NCBI GenBank assembly: GCA_029249445.1
Contig: JAQWHI010000019.1
Location: 124,001 to 188,000 of the forward strand
Source: Crocinitomicaceae bacterium
Lineage (GTDB): Bacteria > Bacteroidota > Bacteroidia > Flavobacteriales_D > Crocinitomicaceae
Reading direction: 5' to 3'
DNA: 64,000 nt
Part shown: one piece after another, positions 26,795 to 35,158 of the stretch
How the letters are laid out: every line of letters starts with the position of its first letter
Position numbering within the stretch: position 1 is the first letter of the stretch
Program-made: the position numbers and the translations under genes
Notes under the pieces: generated by a model
What the model was told of the DNA's origin: nothing
Seen by the model: the letters and a program-made list of their open reading frames with translations, nothing else
Databases searched by the model: none

Positions 26795-27985
26795 ATGAAA
26801 AATATACTACTGACAGCAGGACTTTTATTTGCATTAATAAGCGTCTCTTATGGACAAACCTACTTGGATAGTACCATTAACAGTTCCACCAAACGAATTC
26901 TCTTTTCTGATCCGAATGCATTCGCAATAGGAAGTTACGGTGAAGCGCACTACAATCAGGACATTGTGGAGGGTACCTATCAAAATGGAAATATGGATTT
27001 GCACCGGATCATTATGTTCATGGGATACAAATTCAATAAGAACCTTCAGTTTTTCACAGAAATTGAATTTGAACATGTTAAGGAAGTATATGTAGAACAA
27101 GCCTTTTTGAACTACAGTATCAACAGTGCACTCAACCTGAAAGGGGGTATTCTTCTTATTCCAATGGGTTATGTAAATGAATTTCATGAACCTACATTAT
27201 TCAACGGAGTCGAACGTCCGGGGTTCGATAAATATATCATTCCAACAACATGGAGAGAAATGGGTTTTGGACTTCATGGTATTTTCAAAAGAGCAAACCT
27301 AAAGTACCAAGCCTATATGGTCAATGGATTCAATAGTTTCGACGGTTCGGCAAGACTCTCTGGAAGTAGCGGATTACGAGGGGGGCGTCAAAAAGCAGCG
27401 AAGGCGACATTTAGAACACCTGCCTTCACAGGTAAATTGACTTTCTATGGGTTAAATGGTCTTCGACTGGGAGTTTCAGGATACTATGGAAATACAGAGA
27501 CCAGTATTTTCGACGGGTTGGATCGTACAGACAACATGGCAATTCAAACGGCAGATAGCTCACGAGTTGGTATTGCTATGGCATCATTCAACGCGCATTA
27601 CAGCATTAAAAACTTCGACTTCACGGCGGTTGGTAATATTACATCAATTTCAAATTCTGATGCTTACAATGAGTTTACCGGAGCAACGCTTGGAAGTCAG
27701 ATCATGGGATATTATACTGAAGCGGCTTACCGCATCCCTTTGAATCGTGGCGAACAATATCCTCGATTGATTCCATTCGTTAGGTACGAAAATTACGATA
27801 CGCACCACGCGGTAGGAGATCGTATTGCGATGAACGACAACTACAACAGAGAAATTTTAACGACTGGTATAGGGCTACACATTACACCTGGAACAATTGT
27901 GAAAACAGACTTTCAATGGGTGAAAACAGCAGCCAATGCAAAGCCAACAAACATACTTAACGTAGGATTTGGATTTTGGTTCTAA
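26795..27985 (+). CDS. porin-like outer-membrane protein
   Basis: 396 residues from the ATG at 26795, which opens a signal peptide (MKNILLTAGLLFALISVSYGQ); the upstream in-frame start at 26738 lies before the candidate promoter. The mature chain alternates polar and aromatic residues in about 16 strands (FFTEIEFEHVKE, GGILLIPMGYVNEFHEP, GFGLHGIFKRANLKYQAYMVNGF) and ends ILNVGFGFWF with a C-terminal phenylalanine, the hallmark of outer-membrane barrels. The fold resembles phosphate-selective/general porins (OprO/OprP-like). It shares one base (TAATG) with the FMN-protein gene, so the two are translated together under the palindromic operator. Confidence 0.82.
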   Translation: MKNILLTAGLLFALISVSYGQTYLDSTINSSTKRILFSDPNAFAIGSYGEAHYNQDIVEGTYQNGNMDLHRIIMFMGYKFNKNLQFFTEIEFEHVKEVYVEQAFLNYSINSALNLKGGILLIPMGYVNEFHEPTLFNGVERPGFDKYIIPTTWREMGFGLHGIFKRANLKYQAYMVNGFNSFDGSARLSGSSGLRGGRQKAAKATFRTPAFTGKLTFYGLNGLRLGVSGYYGNTETSIFDGLDRTDNMAIQTADSSRVGIAMASFNAHYSIKNFDFTAVGNITSISNSDAYNEFTGATLGSQIMGYYTEAAYRIPLNRGEQYPRLIPFVRYENYDTHHAVGDRIAMNDNYNREILTTGIGLHITPGTIVKTDFQWVKTAANAKPTNILNVGFGFWF

Positions 27986-28533
27986 TGAAACAGACACTTA
28001 AAATAGCATCTATTCTTCTCGGCATCGTGGTGTTGGTTGGTTTCGCCACGCCCGAGAAAAAAATGAACAAACTCGTTTCCCGCGTATGGAAAGATAGGGT
28101 CGTTGAACTTACGGCCTTATCTATTCCTAATTCCTTAAAGGCAGATATAATAACAATGAGTAAAATAACATCAGGTGGTAAAACAATTGGATATGCATGT
28201 TATACCACTGCTTTTGGTTGCCGTGTTGGAGGTTGTGCCGCACCGACCAATCCAAATGTTCAGTCGTATGAGACGTTTGATTATATCGTTGTCTACGACA
28301 CAGAATTAAACATAAAAAAAGTAGACATCGCGAATTATGGCGGTCAATATGGTTATGAAATCTGTCGCCCAAAATGGTTACGACAATTCATTGGAAAGAA
28401 CAACGGATTTGAGCTCAATAAAAACATTGATGGAATATCGGGAGCTACTGTATCTGCACAATTCTTAATTGATGATCTCAACGCAGTAGGCGCAAAATTG
28501 AAATCCATTGATTTGTATGCCCTTTCAAATTGA
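27985..28533 (+). CDS. FMN-binding domain protein with covalent-flavin motif
   Basis: 182 residues. The start is the ATG overlapping the porin stop (TAATG). A single N-terminal hydrophobic segment (about 6-21, IASILLGIVVLVGFA) anchors or exports it to the periplasm. The C-terminal half is an FMN_bind domain with the ApbE flavinylation motif DGISGATVS (139-147), FMN being attached to T145. Four cysteines (72, 79, 84 and 127) are unusual for this domain: CYTTAFGCRVGGC. Such proteins are single-domain electron carriers related to RnfG/NqrC. Paired with a porin and a metal-type operator, a role in extracytoplasmic electron transfer or ferric reduction is an inference. Its end overlaps the convergent kinase gene by 9 bp. 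Confidence 0.85.
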   Translation: MKQTLKIASILLGIVVLVGFATPEKKMNKLVSRVWKDRVVELTALSIPNSLKADIITMSKITSGGKTIGYACYTTAFGCRVGGCAAPTNPNVQSYETFDYIVVYDTELNIKKVDIANYGGQYGYEICRPKWLRQFIGKNNGFELNKNIDGISGATVSAQFLIDDLNAVGAKLKSIDLYALSN

Positions 28534-29415
28534 ACTTATTAGACAAATCCGCTCAGGCAGAATCTCTACCTCTTGAATTCCCTGACCAAAAAGTTCGCCG
28601 TCTCCTTCCATTTCCATCTGAGCGCCCATTGTATTTACTTTAATTGATTTTGATTCAAAATAAAACGTCTCTTGGTGTTGAATTTTCCGCCCCCGCTTTA
28701 AATCTTTCAATTTCCTGAAATAAGTAAAGAGCGATACATCACCAATTACAGCAATACAAATTTTTCCATTGTTGAGCCGCGCATCAGGATGAATGGTAAG
28801 ACCATGACCGAAGGTCGACCCATTGCAAAAAGCAACCAGAAGCACTTTACCTTCGTATTCAAAGTCGTCTCCTATCAATCGAACTCTTTGTTTTTTGTAA
28901 GCGAAAAATGCACGGATGATGGCCAACGAATAAGACAGTTTCCCTGATAACGGCACTTTTCGTTGGGCATTCATCAATTCAACAACTTTTGCCCCAAACC
29001 CTACATCAGCAATATTTGCGAAGTATCGTACATTTCCGTCTAACGTTACTTTCCCAATATCAATAAAGGACGACCGATTGTCTCTTACGTTTTGCACAAA
29101 GGTTGTCGGGTCAAAAGTATCAAGCATCCGTAGAAAATCATTCCCAGTGCCATTCGGAATAAGACCAAAACGTACGTCAGCTCCAGATCCCACGATTCCC
29201 TGAACAACCTCATTGCATGTTCCGTCACCACCTATGGCGACAATACAATCAGTTTTTTCTGCATGTTGAATTGCAAGAAAGGTTGCATGTTTAGGGCCTT
29301 CAGTATAAATTTGCAACACATCGAGTTCAGGCACTGCATTGAGCAACTTTAAAGCCAGCTTTGCCGCGCTGGAAAGCTTTCTTGAGCCATTAATAATGAC
29401 GGTAACATTCATCAA
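28525..29415 (-). CDS. diacylglycerol/lipid kinase-family protein
   Basis: 296 residues. The DAGK catalytic-domain motifs are GGDGTCNEVVQG (about 79-90) and PNGTGNDFLR (about 107-116), the nucleotide-binding core of the YegS/DgkB/LCB5 family; the C-terminal beta-sandwich includes PDARLNNGKI. Members phosphorylate diacylglycerol, sphingoid bases or related lipids on the cytoplasmic face of the membrane. Sphingolipids occur in many Bacteroidota, so a sphingosine-kinase-like role is possible but unproven. Single gene. Confidence 0.88.
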   Translation of the reverse strand: MMNVTVIINGSRKLSSAAKLALKLLNAVPELDVLQIYTEGPKHATFLAIQHAEKTDCIVAIGGDGTCNEVVQGIVGSGADVRFGLIPNGTGNDFLRMLDTFDPTTFVQNVRDNRSSFIDIGKVTLDGNVRYFANIADVGFGAKVVELMNAQRKVPLSGKLSYSLAIIRAFFAYKKQRVRLIGDDFEYEGKVLLVAFCNGSTFGHGLTIHPDARLNNGKICIAVIGDVSLFTYFRKLKDLKRGRKIQHQETFYFESKSIKVNTMGAQMEMEGDGELFGQGIQEVEILPERICLISSI

Positions 29416-29544
29416 AATTCGTTTTGTTTTTTCGATTTGTAAAACAAGCCTTTGTTTATTGCAAACTAACCATACACATGTGAATATACTTGAATTTCAT
29501 GATTTTGAATTAAGACAGCAGACACGTTAGCTCTTAAAACCGTA

Positions 29545-29578
29545 AAACGGTGCTCCAACTCTCGTCGAAACACCGTTT
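29545..29578 (-). terminator. candidate terminator of recA
   Basis: Inverted repeat AAACGGTG / CACCGTTT with an 18-nt loop, 70 bp after the recA stop. On the minus strand it is followed by a short T-rich stretch (TTTTACGGTTTT), so termination there is plausible but not strong. Confidence 0.4.
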
Positions 29579-29648
29579 ATTACGATATGCTCGTTCCATG
29601 CTTATTCTTTGTCAGCTGCCATTGAAATCACACTTCACTGCAGTTGCC

Positions 29649-30674
29649 TTACTCCATCAGTTCAACCTCAGCTGATGGAGAAAGAGCATCTTTAATTTTC
29701 ACCTCAAGCTCTTCCATTAACTCAGGATTGTCTTTGATAATCGCTTTCACTCCATCGCGTCCTTGTCCCAATCGTGTTTCTCCATATGAGAACCAAGAAC
29801 CACTTTTATTGATGATGTTCAAATCCACACCAAGGTCGAGAATTTCACCTACCTTCGAAATTCCACCTCCATACATAATATCAAACTCTGCGCGTCTGAA
29901 TGGAGGTGCCACTTTGTTCTTGACGATTTTGACCTTTGTGCGGTTTCCAATTACCTCGTCTCCATCTTTAATTTGACTTGAGCGACGAATATCAATTCGA
30001 ACCGATGAATAAAATTTCAAAGCGTTACCGCCCGTAGTTGTCTCAGGATTTCCAAACATAACACCAATCTTCTCACGCAATTGATTGATAAAAATACAGC
30101 AACAATTTGCTTTATTGATTGACCCTGTAAGCTTACGCAATGCTTTTGACATCAAGCGGGCCTGAAGTCCCATTTGTGAATCTCCCATTTCACCTTCAAT
30201 TTCAGCTTTTGGGGTTAAGGCTGCCACTGAATCCACAACCAACAAGTCAATTGCTCCAGAACGAATGAGGTTGTCTGCAATTTCCAAAGCCTGTTCTCCG
30301 TTGTCTGGCTGTGAAATCAATAGATTCTCTATATCGACTCCCAACTTTTGGGCATAAAACTGATCAAAAGCATGTTCTGCATCTACAATTGCAGCAATGC
30401 CTCCCTGTTTTTGCACTTCAGCAATGGCATGAATTGCCAAGGTTGTTTTCCCTGAGGATTCCGGTCCGTATATCTCGACCACTCTTCCTTTTGGCAAACC
30501 TCCCACACCGAGTGCTAAATCTAAGGTCAACGACCCTGTCGGAATCACCTCAATTTCTTCAAATGCTTCGTCTCCCAACTTCATAACCGTACCTTTTCCG
30601 TACGTCTTATCAAGTTTGTCCATTGTAAGCTTTAGAGCTTTTAATTTTTCTGCGTTAATTTCTTTTCCTGCCAT
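29649..30674 (-). CDS. recA: recombinase A
   Basis: 341 residues. Walker [10 protein letters not shown] (about 69-77), Walker [11 protein letters not shown] (about 143-152), loop L1 and L2 ([45 protein letters not shown]) are all intact. RecA forms nucleoprotein filaments for homologous recombination and, in many bacteria, drives the SOS response. A long palindrome and a -7 box lie in the 146 bp before the gene. Downstream of bcp on the same strand. Confidence 0.97.
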   Translation of the reverse strand: MAGKEINAEKLKALKLTMDKLDKTYGKGTVMKLGDEAFEEIEVIPTGSLTLDLALGVGGLPKGRVVEIYGPESSGKTTLAIHAIAEVQKQGGIAAIVDAEHAFDQFYAQKLGVDIENLLISQPDNGEQALEIADNLIRSGAIDLLVVDSVAALTPKAEIEGEMGDSQMGLQARLMSKALRKLTGSINKANCCCIFINQLREKIGVMFGNPETTTGGNALKFYSSVRIDIRRSSQIKDGDEVIGNRTKVKIVKNKVAPPFRRAEFDIMYGGGISKVGEILDLGVDLNIINKSGSWFSYGETRLGQGRDGVKAIIKDNPELMEELEVKIKDALSPSAEVELME

Positions 30675-30778
30675 ATCGTATTTAATTATTCGTGGTTCGT
30701 ATTGATGTTTTATTTAATGGGTTGAACGGCACCGCCGCTATTCATCAAAACACACACACTTTGTTGTTTTGTATGCTA

Positions 30779-30818
30779 CAAAGATTGCACCTTAGATCGT
30801 AAACTATTTACGTTCTAA
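30779..30818 (-). promoter_or_regulatory. recA promoter region with a 27-bp near-perfect palindrome
   Basis: AATCTTTG (30779-30786, minus strand) is a one-mismatch -7 box. Upstream, TTAGATCGTAAA-CTA-TTTACGTTCTAA (30792-30818) is a 12-3-12 inverted repeat with 11 of 12 pairs, covering the expected -33 region. It may be a repressor operator for recA, or a hairpin ending the bcp transcript, whose stop is 2 bp away; no T run follows, which weakens the terminator reading. Confidence 0.45.
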
Positions 30819-30820
30819 AA

Positions 30821-31285
30821 TTAATCTCCATAAATTTCAAGTATTTCTCGTGCATGATCTTTTGTTTTTGGCTTTTCGATGATTCCAATAATCGTATGAT
30901 CTTCATCCATCACAAAGGTTGTTCTGTGAATGCCATCGTAGATTTTACCCATAAACTTTTTCTCTCCCCATACACCAAAAAGGTGAAGAAGTTCTTTTTC
31001 AGTATCAGCGATAAGGGGAAAGGGCAAGTCGAATTTAGAAATGAAATTCTGATGCTTTTTCTCATCGTCCATACTAACACCTAGAATCACAATCCCCTTT
31101 TCTATGATTGCATCGTAATTGTCGCGAAGGTTACATGCTTGTGCGGTACACCCGGGAGTATTGTCTTTTGGATAAAAGTAAACGACAACACGTTTCCCTT
31201 TGTAATCGGACAAGTGAACATCCGAACCGTTTTGGTCTTTGGAAGTAAATTCTGGTGCCTGGTCACCAATTTTTAAATGTTTCAT
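30821..31285 (-). CDS. bcp: thioredoxin-dependent peroxiredoxin (BCP/PrxQ)
   Basis: 154 residues, full length. Peroxidatic C46 in TPGCTAQACN and the PrxQ-type partner C51 five residues later are present, with the supporting YPKDNTPGCT active-site loop. It reduces hydroperoxides using thioredoxin in the cytoplasm. The start follows a strong promoter. recA lies 146 bp downstream on the same strand with its own promoter signals, so cotranscription is doubtful. Confidence 0.94.
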   Translation of the reverse strand: MKHLKIGDQAPEFTSKDQNGSDVHLSDYKGKRVVVYFYPKDNTPGCTAQACNLRDNYDAIIEKGIVILGVSMDDEKKHQNFISKFDLPFPLIADTEKELLHLFGVWGEKKFMGKIYDGIHRTTFVMDEDHTIIGIIEKPKTKDHAREILEIYGD

Positions 31286-31323
31286 TGATCAATTATTAAT
31301 CATCTTTATGACGAATATTTAAT

Positions 31324-31353
31324 CAAATATACTTTCAATTTTGGACATGACAA
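31324..31353 (-). promoter_or_regulatory. promoter of bcp
   Basis: Minus-strand TTG (31351-31353), 19-nt spacer, TATATTTG (31324-31331): an exact Bacteroidota promoter, giving a leader of about 33 nt. Confidence 0.75.
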
Positions 31354-31526
31354 GATTTTAAACAAAAAAATTTATACAATGGATGCGTGAAATGAAAAAT
31401 TTAGATTTCATCTCCCTTCGTCAGGATTTCATTCGTTTTCAATTCAGTTTTTGCTTTAAATCAAGATGTACCAGAGTGCCTAGTGGTGCACCTAATTTTT
31501 TGCTTTTTCTTTAATCTCTATAGAAA

Positions 31527-31703
31527 TCAATCCTCCACGGCCCTTTTTTCTCGTTTTTGCACATCGTAGTAGTACTCGCGTATGGTCCGAGTACCGTCGT
31601 TTGCATTTTTAACTCTAGAAATGGCAACAATTTCATAATCCGAATGCCAATCCACTGTTCCTGCTTCAAGTTTGGACTTTATAACTGCGAAAAATTGCGC
31701 CAA
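31527..31703 (-). pseudogene. possible gene remnant or small gene, about 58 codons
   Basis: An open minus-strand frame (31527-31715) has protein-like composition, especially in its second half (WHSDYEIVAISRVKNAND, then REYYYDVQKREKR). It has no ATG: the first candidate start is TTG at 31703, the next GTG at 31655 (42 residues). The hydrophobic beginning and charged end could be the tail of a larger decayed gene. I recognise no family. Low certainty. Confidence 0.3.
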
Positions 31704-31829
31704 AATACAGCAATTTCAGACAATAAAACGCGACGGCATCAATGAAAGTCACCGTTTGAAGGAAAGTAAAAATATTCCTAAAATGCCGTTAAAATAGGAT
31801 TCCTAGAGTAAAATGGGCAAGCTAAAAAA

Positions 31830-34526
31830 TCAACGCCCAGCACCTTCTTCCTCATGCGTGGTGTCTTCTTCAGCCTCTTTTTCCAATTGTTTGGCTAAGT
31901 TCATGTAGCTGTTCTGCACCTTTTTATATACCGCAATTTTTTTGCGGGTTTGATCAGCATAAAATGCATCGTTGTTTTCTTCGTGTGCTGCCAACTCTTC
32001 TTTTAATTCACTCAGCTTTTTGGAAAAGTGCCTGTTGAGATAGCTCAAGTTCTGTGGTAAAAACATCATCATATACATCCCCCCATTTTCAGATTGATTT
32101 GCATAAAGCTCCAATGCTTGCTCAGCCACCTGCGGTTCCTGGCGAGTGACAAAGATTTTCAATGAATTCAATACACCCAAACGATCAAATCCACGTACGA
32201 CTTTTCCGTTCAAGGCTTTTTTTATGAAATCAAATTTCTCAGGCCCTCCTTTTACGGCATACAATTGAGTGACCCCGTATACAATCTTTGAGGAACGCTC
32301 CGTTTCCAATGTCTCTGCCAATTTCATGGCTCCCTCAACATCTATACCTGCGAATTCTTTCAATGCAACCGAAAGAACGGAATAAGAACGGTCTTCACTA
32401 ATCCGGTTCTTGTACAAAGAAGTCAATACTGCAGTGTCATCTACCAGTGCTTTTATCGCAGACAGAGCGGCAATTCGAACGTCTGATTTTGGATCATTTT
32501 TTAAGATGTCTCCTACAATCTCGCTTGCCCGTGATGCATAGCCCCCATTTAATTGTCCTACTTTACCCAAGGCAAGCGTTCGTATGTGCCAAAAAGAATC
32601 CTCCAAAGCATCCAAAACCAATTGCTGCGATGCATCACTCAGCTCCGTCGCTTTTTCTGGAACGCCATTCATCAACGCATCCTTCCGCGCCATATAGCGC
32701 TCACCCAAATAATATTGATTGATGGAATGTTCAACCGATTTGCTCTCCTCTTTTTGACACAAAATCATTTGTTGGTCGTCATAAATGTAGGCATTCAATG
32801 TCCCAGTGTATCCAAATTCAAAAGATGCTTTTAATGCATCGAGTTCTATTGGGTGCACATGTTTTCCTGCAGCATCAAATACAGCAATCTCAAATGGAAT
32901 TTTATAAATGGGTGAACGCTCCAAATCTTGTGTTTGCTCAACGGTAACAATCAACTTGCGATTGACAGTATCTATCTGTTGTGTAAACTTCAATTCAGGA
33001 TGTCCAGAGCCCAAATACCACTGGTTGAAAAACCAGTTTAAATCTTCTCCAGTGACCTCCTCAAAGGCCAGTCTTAAGTTGTGAAACTCCGCTGTCTTGA
33101 ATTTGTTGTCCGTCAGGTACTTGTTCAACGAAGCGAAAAATGCATCATCACCCAAATAATTCCGCAACATATGTAAAATTCGACCTCCTTTGTTGTAAGA
33201 ATGCGCATCAAACATTTGCTCTTTGTCATCATAATCAAACCATACCAAATCGTGATATCCTTGCATACTGGAAGATCTAAAATATCCGTTCCCTTCAATC
33301 TCAGCTTGGTAATCTGCTTCATCCATTCCATAACGATACTCGTCCCACAGGTATTGAGAATAATTCGCAAACGACTCATTCAAAGTCAAATTTGACCACG
33401 ACTCACAAGTCACCAAATCACCAAACCAATGGTGAAACAACTCATGTGCAATTGTTGACTGATCGTTGCCATCCAACAATTCTCTGTCCGTGCGATAGAC
33501 ATAATCACCAAAAATTACAGCTCCCGTATTTTCCATCGCTCCAGAGACATAATCTCTTACAACGATTTGGTGGTATTTGTCCCATGGATATTCGACACCA
33601 AGCAATTCAGAGAAAAACTTGATCATTTCAGGCGTTTCACCAAATATTCCTTTCGCAGAAGCTTCCCATTCTGGTTCAACATAATAATTGACCTCCATTT
33701 CTGTTCCGTCAGGACGGGTATATGAATCTTTAACGACCTTGAATTCTCCAATACCCATCATAAATAAATAAGGAGCATGCGGCAATTCTTGCTTCCAGTG
33801 ATCCACGCGTTTTCCTCCTTCTACAGCTTGACTAGAAACCAGTTCCCCGTTAGAAAGTGTCACATATTTGTCCTCAACCGTTATGAATATTTCTTGTGTT
33901 GTTTTCGCATTTGGCGCATCAATGGTTGGAAACCATACAGAACTCGATTCCGTTTCTCCTTGCGTCCAAATTTGAGGCATCTTTCCATCCTGAGCTCTTT
34001 TCGGGTTAATAAAAAACAATCCTTTATCAGATGTAATTGCATTACTTCCTCCTGTTTTTCTCTCGTCTGGTTTTGCCAAATAATCAATAACAACCGTGTA
34101 CGCCTGTCCCTTGGCGTACACCTTGTCCAATTGAATGTTGAGCACATCATTGATGTAAGAGAACTCCAAGGTGCTTCCGTTCATTTGAACTGAATTGATC
34201 TCCATCCCTTTCGCATCAAGAATAAGTTCATCGGATGGATAAAAATGAGGTGTTGCAGTAATCGTTGCCACGCCGTTCATTTGTGATTTTTCCCAGATAA
34301 AATCAACTTCGAGTTTTGTATGAACCAAATCTGTAAGTACCGTCTCAGAGGGCATGTACTTCGGACGTTCTAGAACGACCTCGTATGGATCTGAACTTCC
34401 TGAATCTGTAATTTCCCCAGAAACTTCAGCCTCCGTGCTTGGTTGTTCAGCAGTAGATTTGTTTTCTTTATTAATTCCACATGATGCAGCTAAAAGCAAC
34501 AGTGTGTAAATCAGAACTTTTTTCAT
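31830..34526 (-). CDS. M1-family aminopeptidase, lipoprotein, with C-terminal HEAT-like repeats
   Basis: About 898 residues from the ATG at 34526, which opens a lipoprotein signal (LLLLAASCG; lipidated Cys about residue 16); the ATG at 34550 adds eight residues. In the longer numbering the exopeptidase motif GAMEN is at 337-341 and the zinc site HELFH at 369-373 with E392 in NESFANY. N-terminal beta-saddle about 60-260, catalytic domain 260-520, and helical HEAT/armadillo-like repeats 640-880 (VRIAALSAIKALVDD). The tail is acidic and ends EEEGAGR. It removes N-terminal residues from peptides at the cell envelope, probably for nutrition. Divergent from the biotin carrier gene. Confidence 0.92.
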   Translation of the reverse strand: MKKVLIYTLLLLAASCGINKENKSTAEQPSTEAEVSGEITDSGSSDPYEVVLERPKYMPSETVLTDLVHTKLEVDFIWEKSQMNGVATITATPHFYPSDELILDAKGMEINSVQMNGSTLEFSYINDVLNIQLDKVYAKGQAYTVVIDYLAKPDERKTGGSNAITSDKGLFFINPKRAQDGKMPQIWTQGETESSSVWFPTIDAPNAKTTQEIFITVEDKYVTLSNGELVSSQAVEGGKRVDHWKQELPHAPYLFMMGIGEFKVVKDSYTRPDGTEMEVNYYVEPEWEASAKGIFGETPEMIKFFSELLGVEYPWDKYHQIVVRDYVSGAMENTGAVIFGDYVYRTDRELLDGNDQSTIAHELFHHWFGDLVTCESWSNLTLNESFANYSQYLWDEYRYGMDEADYQAEIEGNGYFRSSSMQGYHDLVWFDYDDKEQMFDAHSYNKGGRILHMLRNYLGDDAFFASLNKYLTDNKFKTAEFHNLRLAFEEVTGEDLNWFFNQWYLGSGHPELKFTQQIDTVNRKLIVTVEQTQDLERSPIYKIPFEIAVFDAAGKHVHPIELDALKASFEFGYTGTLNAYIYDDQQMILCQKEESKSVEHSINQYYLGERYMARKDALMNGVPEKATELSDASQQLVLDALEDSFWHIRTLALGKVGQLNGGYASRASEIVGDILKNDPKSDVRIAALSAIKALVDDTAVLTSLYKNRISEDRSYSVLSVALKEFAGIDVEGAMKLAETLETERSSKIVYGVTQLYAVKGGPEKFDFIKKALNGKVVRGFDRLGVLNSLKIFVTRQEPQVAEQALELYANQSENGGMYMMMFLPQNLSYLNRHFSKKLSELKEELAAHEENNDAFYADQTRKKIAVYKKVQNSYMNLAKQLEKEAEEDTTHEEEGAGR

Positions 34527-34609
34527 ATCTCGAATTTTAATAGAGTACAAATCTGAGGAATAAAATTGAATTGAAGAGAAAATTCTAGACTATTGGACGT
34601 GGATTCTTT

Positions 34610-34617
34610 TATTTTTG
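34610..34617 (+). promoter_or_regulatory. -7 box of the biotin carrier gene
   Basis: TATTTTTG exact consensus, 17 nt before the ATG at 34635. The nearest TTG (34593-34595) is only 14 nt upstream. Confidence 0.5.
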
Positions 34618-34634
34618 TATCAAATTCATGACAA

Positions 34635-35102
34635 ATGATGAATCGTATTTGGAGCATTGACGGAAAAGAAACTTCAGGAGATAATGGTGCAGTGGTAAAA
34701 TGGGACAACGAAAAATTCTTTCATATTGAACTGGGCGAAAATATCTTTTTTGGAGAAGTTTTAGAAGAAGCAACGGAAAGCAATCGATTGAAATTAAAAA
34801 TCAATCACCGTGTATTTGAGGTTAGGAAAAAAGGAGAGCTCGATGACTTGATCGCAGCAATGGGGCTGGACAAACCCAAAATCAAAAAACTCAAAGAACT
34901 CCAAGCTCCCATGCCCGGTCGTATTGTGAACGTCGCCGTTGCGGTCGGCGATTCCTTAGAAGTCGGAGCTGAAATTTTGTCGCTCGAAGCCATGAAAATG
35001 GAAAATGTTTTGAAGGCTGAAGGAATTGGAATTGTCAAAGAAATTAACATCTCAACTGATGATGTTGTAGAAAAAGGAGCTGTTCTTATTGAATTTGAGT
35101 AA
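34635..35102 (+). CDS. biotin carboxyl carrier protein of an acyl-CoA carboxylase
   Basis: 155 residues. A biotin/lipoyl-attachment domain fills residues 85-155 with the biotinylation motif EAMKMEN, K121 being the attachment lysine. The first 80 residues are a short beta-domain found on the carrier or alpha-subunit tail of propionyl/methylcrotonyl-CoA-type carboxylases. It would shuttle carboxyl-biotin between carboxylase and transferase subunits, neither of which is in the window. Linked in function, though not in position, with the methylmalonyl-CoA epimerase near position 500 if the enzyme is propionyl-CoA carboxylase. ATG-ATG start; the first is used here. Confidence 0.88.
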   Translation: MMNRIWSIDGKETSGDNGAVVKWDNEKFFHIELGENIFFGEVLEEATESNRLKLKINHRVFEVRKKGELDDLIAAMGLDKPKIKKLKELQAPMPGRIVNVAVAVGDSLEVGAEILSLEAMKMENVLKAEGIGIVKEINISTDDVVEKGAVLIEFE

Positions 35103-35107
35103 TCCCT

Positions 35108-35115
35108 TATTTTTG
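35108..35115 (+). promoter_or_regulatory. candidate -7 box of the O-acyltransferase pair
   Basis: TATTTTTG, exact consensus, right after the biotin carrier stop; predicts a leader of about 38 nt. It allows the acyltransferase genes to be a separate transcription unit. Confidence 0.42.
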
Positions 35116-35158
35116 ACTACTTTGACAGCCTTGAAAAGGCAATCCCAATTGAGCGCAA

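Larger units (their letters stand above)
31286..31829. other. 544-bp region between bcp and the M1 aminopeptidase
   Basis: Contains the bcp promoter and the possible short minus-strand frame at 31527-31703. The remainder shows no convincing gene, RNA fold or repeat. The length is unusual for this compact neighbourhood, which would fit decay of a former gene. Confidence 0.5.
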
